A stretch of 56,287 nt of DNA from Branchiostoma floridae (taxonomy: Eukaryota; Chordata; Leptocardii; Amphioxiformes; Branchiostomatidae). Every line of letters starts with the position of its first letter. Within the stretch, counting starts at the first letter, position 1. The stretch is taken from assembly GCF_000003815.2 (NCBI RefSeq), contig NC_049986.1:5514686-5570972 (forward strand). The letters run 5' to 3'. Below the pieces are notes generated by a model. That model was not told where the DNA came from and did no database searches. It was given only the letters and a program-made list of their open reading frames with translations. The position numbers were made by a program, and so were the translations under genes. Positions 53,744 through 56,287 of this stretch are shown piece by piece.

Positions 53744-55555
53744 AAAGGTTGGTTTCCATTTTGACATTTTGTTTTCTTTCGCCCTATCGCCTTACGTTTG
53801 CGGTCTGCATAGGATATCATCCATAAAAAGTAATTGCTGTGGCCTATATACTGTATGATGGCATGCACGCTATGGGGGAGGGGGGCACGACAGTATGCGA
53901 TAGATCACGTCACGAATAGACCCTGTATATTGTAGTGAAAAGTCGGGCAGCTGAAATCAAAGCCATTAATGGACGTGTGTGGACAGAGATTATCAATATT
54001 ACTCCTGATCTGTTTATTTTTGTGGGACTCCGCAGTTGAAACGTTGTTTTTGCTATTCCCTGAGGGGGAGGGGGGTGTAGGTAACTGTCAGTCGGTTGTT
54101 CTGTCACAAATGGGTCAAGGTGTTGACACGGGTTTAGACACAGTACAGGTCGCTGGTTGTCCCACGGTTTGAAAGGGCTTTGAAAGGTTCGTTCCGATTA
54201 TAAACTGGCCATGTTTTGGTCTTCTCCGGACGCCCAAATCACGTGACTTCCTCCTTGCTCGTAGTTGACGAAAAATGTTCCAAATAGCACATTTTCAACC
54301 CTATGTGATTTTCTTACAAACAACATCATGGGATAGGTTCGAAAAAATGCTCGAAAACATTCTGTCGTATTTGTTCTCATTCTATTGGATTGTCCGCTCA
54401 TGGGATGGGCAATTGGTCACGTGATCCTGTTTATATAGTATCAGGATATAAATAAATTAATACTTAAACAAACACACGGACGAATATGCTATATCTAAGA
54501 CGTCTGACTGTTTCTAAAATCTTGGAAAAAACGCACATACCCTTCAATTATCATACATGCATTATGTCTAATGGCTAAAGAAACGCAGGCTTCACAACTT
54601 ATTAGTTCTTGTAGAGCAACTTGCGTCTTCAGTTCACGTTCAAAGTCATCCCGGTGACCTTGCTTGAAGTTTTAATCGAACGATTGACGGCATCGAGAGG
54701 GAACTGTAACACAAGAACCCGATCAAATCTGGCAAAATGGCCGAAGGCTTGAGGGAGTAGAGACCAATGGTAGAGCAGATTAGGCGTGGCAGCGCACAGT
54801 CTGACCTGTGGTATTACCGCCACAGAAAAACACCAAGCAAAGATCACACGACAGAGTTTAAACTGATTTCCTAACCCATTTGAAGTAACCGATTAGACGA
54901 TAAAAACCTGTCGCTGTAATATTCGCCTTATCTTGCCGACTGCGAGGGGAAATGAAAACGTTCTTTGTTAGACCAACTCGGCATTAAGAGTACTCTCGGG
55001 CCGGAAATCTCCACAAAAAGGGAACTCGGAGTGGAGAGCCCGGCCCCGAATTCCTTTCGGAAGGAATCTCAGAATTCCTGAACGTCTTGAAGGAGTTACA
55101 ACTCTAGGAATAACGGTCTTCAGGTTTAGAACCGACATATACACAACCGCAAAGTGACTGTAAATTCTCCGTGTAGCTTCAGAAACAGCTGAATATACCG
55201 CACCGCTTGAAAAGTGAGCACTCTTTTTTTGCGACCTGAAATTTGGCAGATCGCTCAACGAATTGGTTAAAAAACGAAATTTTGTTGTCTATTCAGTCAC
55301 ACTTTCACATCTAGTATTACATACCCAGCAAGAAATCGAAGGCTACACACGTCATTTTGAGGTCGCAATGAAAGCGCCGCGCGATCACCATCTAAGTATC
55401 TTTCGAATGTACAGTACGGGTTATTTATCCCATTTTTTTTAGCCCTTAAAAAAAAATATTTTAGAAACACGTGCTATCTACAAAAAGTTGTGCTAAGTTG
55501 GGGTACAAACCTTAAACCCATTTTATACCAGTATTCTTAACACACTTTTTTCTTA
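53744..55555. other. Non-coding sequence, nothing recognised
   Basis: AT-rich with scattered short ORFs without domains. An inverted GGAATTC/GAATTCC neighbourhood occurs near 55048-55078. No exon of the Lhx2/9 LIM domains is seen. Confidence 0.4.
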
Positions 55556-55560
55556 ATACA

Positions 55561-56287
55561 CTCTCTGGTATAATAAAGGGATAAGACCCCCGCTATCCCA
55601 TCTTTGTGCCAATAGATACTTCATAATACAGTCTCTGGTATAATAAAGGGATAAGACCCCCGCTATCCCATCTTTTTGCCAGTAGGTAATGGTAGAAATA
55701 CTCTCTGGTATAATAAAGGGATAAGACCCCCGCTATCCCATCTTTTTGCCAGTAGGTAATTCTAGAAATACTCTCTGGTATAATAAAGGGATAAGACCCC
55801 CGCTATCCCATCTTTTTGCCAGTAGGTACTTCTAGAAATACTCTCTGGTATAATAAAGGGATAAGACCCCCGCTATCCCATCTTTTTGCCAGTAGATACT
55901 TCTTGATACACTCTCTGGTATAATAAAGGGATAAGACCCCCGCTATCCCATCTTTTTGCCAGTAGGTACTTCTAGAAACACTCTCTGGTATAATAAAGGG
56001 ATAAGACCCCCGCTATCCCATCTTTTTGCCAGTAGGTACTTCTAGAAATACTCTCTGGTATAATAAAGGGATAAGACCCCCGCTATCCCATCTTTTTGCC
56101 AGTAGGTACTTCTTGAGACACTCTCTGGTATAATAAAGGGATAAGACCCCCGCTATCCCATCTTTTTTCCAGTAGGTACTTCTAAGAAAACCTCTCTGGT
56201 ATAATAAAGGGATAAGACCCCCGCTATCCCATTTTTTTGCCAGTAGGGTATTCCTTGAAATACTCCCTGGGATAATAAAAGGGATAA
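55561..56287. repeat. 70-bp satellite array, at least 10 units, open at window end
   Basis: Units start with CTCTGGTATAATAAAGGGAT at 55563, then every 70 bp to 56123, then 56194 and a partial unit. Each has GGGATA-10N-TATCCC, a short hairpin. The core from CTCTGG to CCCATCT is nearly invariant, while the spacer after TTGCCAGTAG varies. The array continues past the window. Confidence 0.97.

Noticed and set aside
55561-56287. CRISPR-like array
   Set aside because: The repeats are 70-bp tandem units with near-identical spacers in a eukaryotic genome; this is a satellite.

Overview
This is eukaryotic DNA, most likely from a lancelet (Branchiostoma) or a close invertebrate deuterostome. That is an inference: the genes have many short exons with GT..AG introns, there is a Lhx2/9-type LIM-homeobox gene, a domain-shuffled receptor, a tRNA-derived SINE and many small inverted-repeat DNA transposons. 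There is no bacterial gene organisation. Two 100-N gaps (10907-11006 and 48915-49014) mark assembly joins.

Layout. Positions 1-11.6 kb are mostly repeats: duplicated blocks, inverted-repeat elements, and a 2.5 kb element with G/C-rich inverted ends and its relatives. Positions 11.7-26.6 kb (+) hold one gene of about 18 exons. It joins a signal peptide, a CUB domain, a Frizzled-type cysteine-rich domain (FZ), a kringle and a sushi/CCP module to a complete Cys-loop ligand-gated ion channel (ligand-binding domain, Cys-loop, TM1-TM4). Its introns carry a foldback element, a truncated LINE, a TTAA-flanked piggyBac-like MITE and microsatellites. Positions 29.07-31.74 kb (-) hold a complete four-exon arylacetamide deacetylase-like esterase of 398 residues. 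Positions 32-39 kb are intergenic, with a SINE and MITEs. Positions 39.4-43.7 kb (-) hold the last two exons of a Lhx2/9 (apterous-class) gene; its LIM-domain exons are not visible and probably lie beyond 56.3 kb. Positions 44-56 kb are non-coding, probably upstream intron, and end in a 70-bp satellite array that runs off the window.

The most unusual object is the chimeric channel. Its ectodomain carries the module types (CUB, FZ+kringle, CCP) that in other animals sit on separate proteins that cluster acetylcholine receptors (LEV-10, MuSK/ROR, LEV-9). The extracellular modules are bounded almost entirely by phase-1 introns, the classic exon-shuffling pattern, whereas several channel introns are phase 0. 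In this assembly a 38-bp tandem duplication throws TM4 out of frame, and one upstream junction (exon 11/12) needs a weak donor to stay open. The gene may therefore be a recent pseudogene or allele, or may contain assembly errors. The three genes show no evident functional link to each other.
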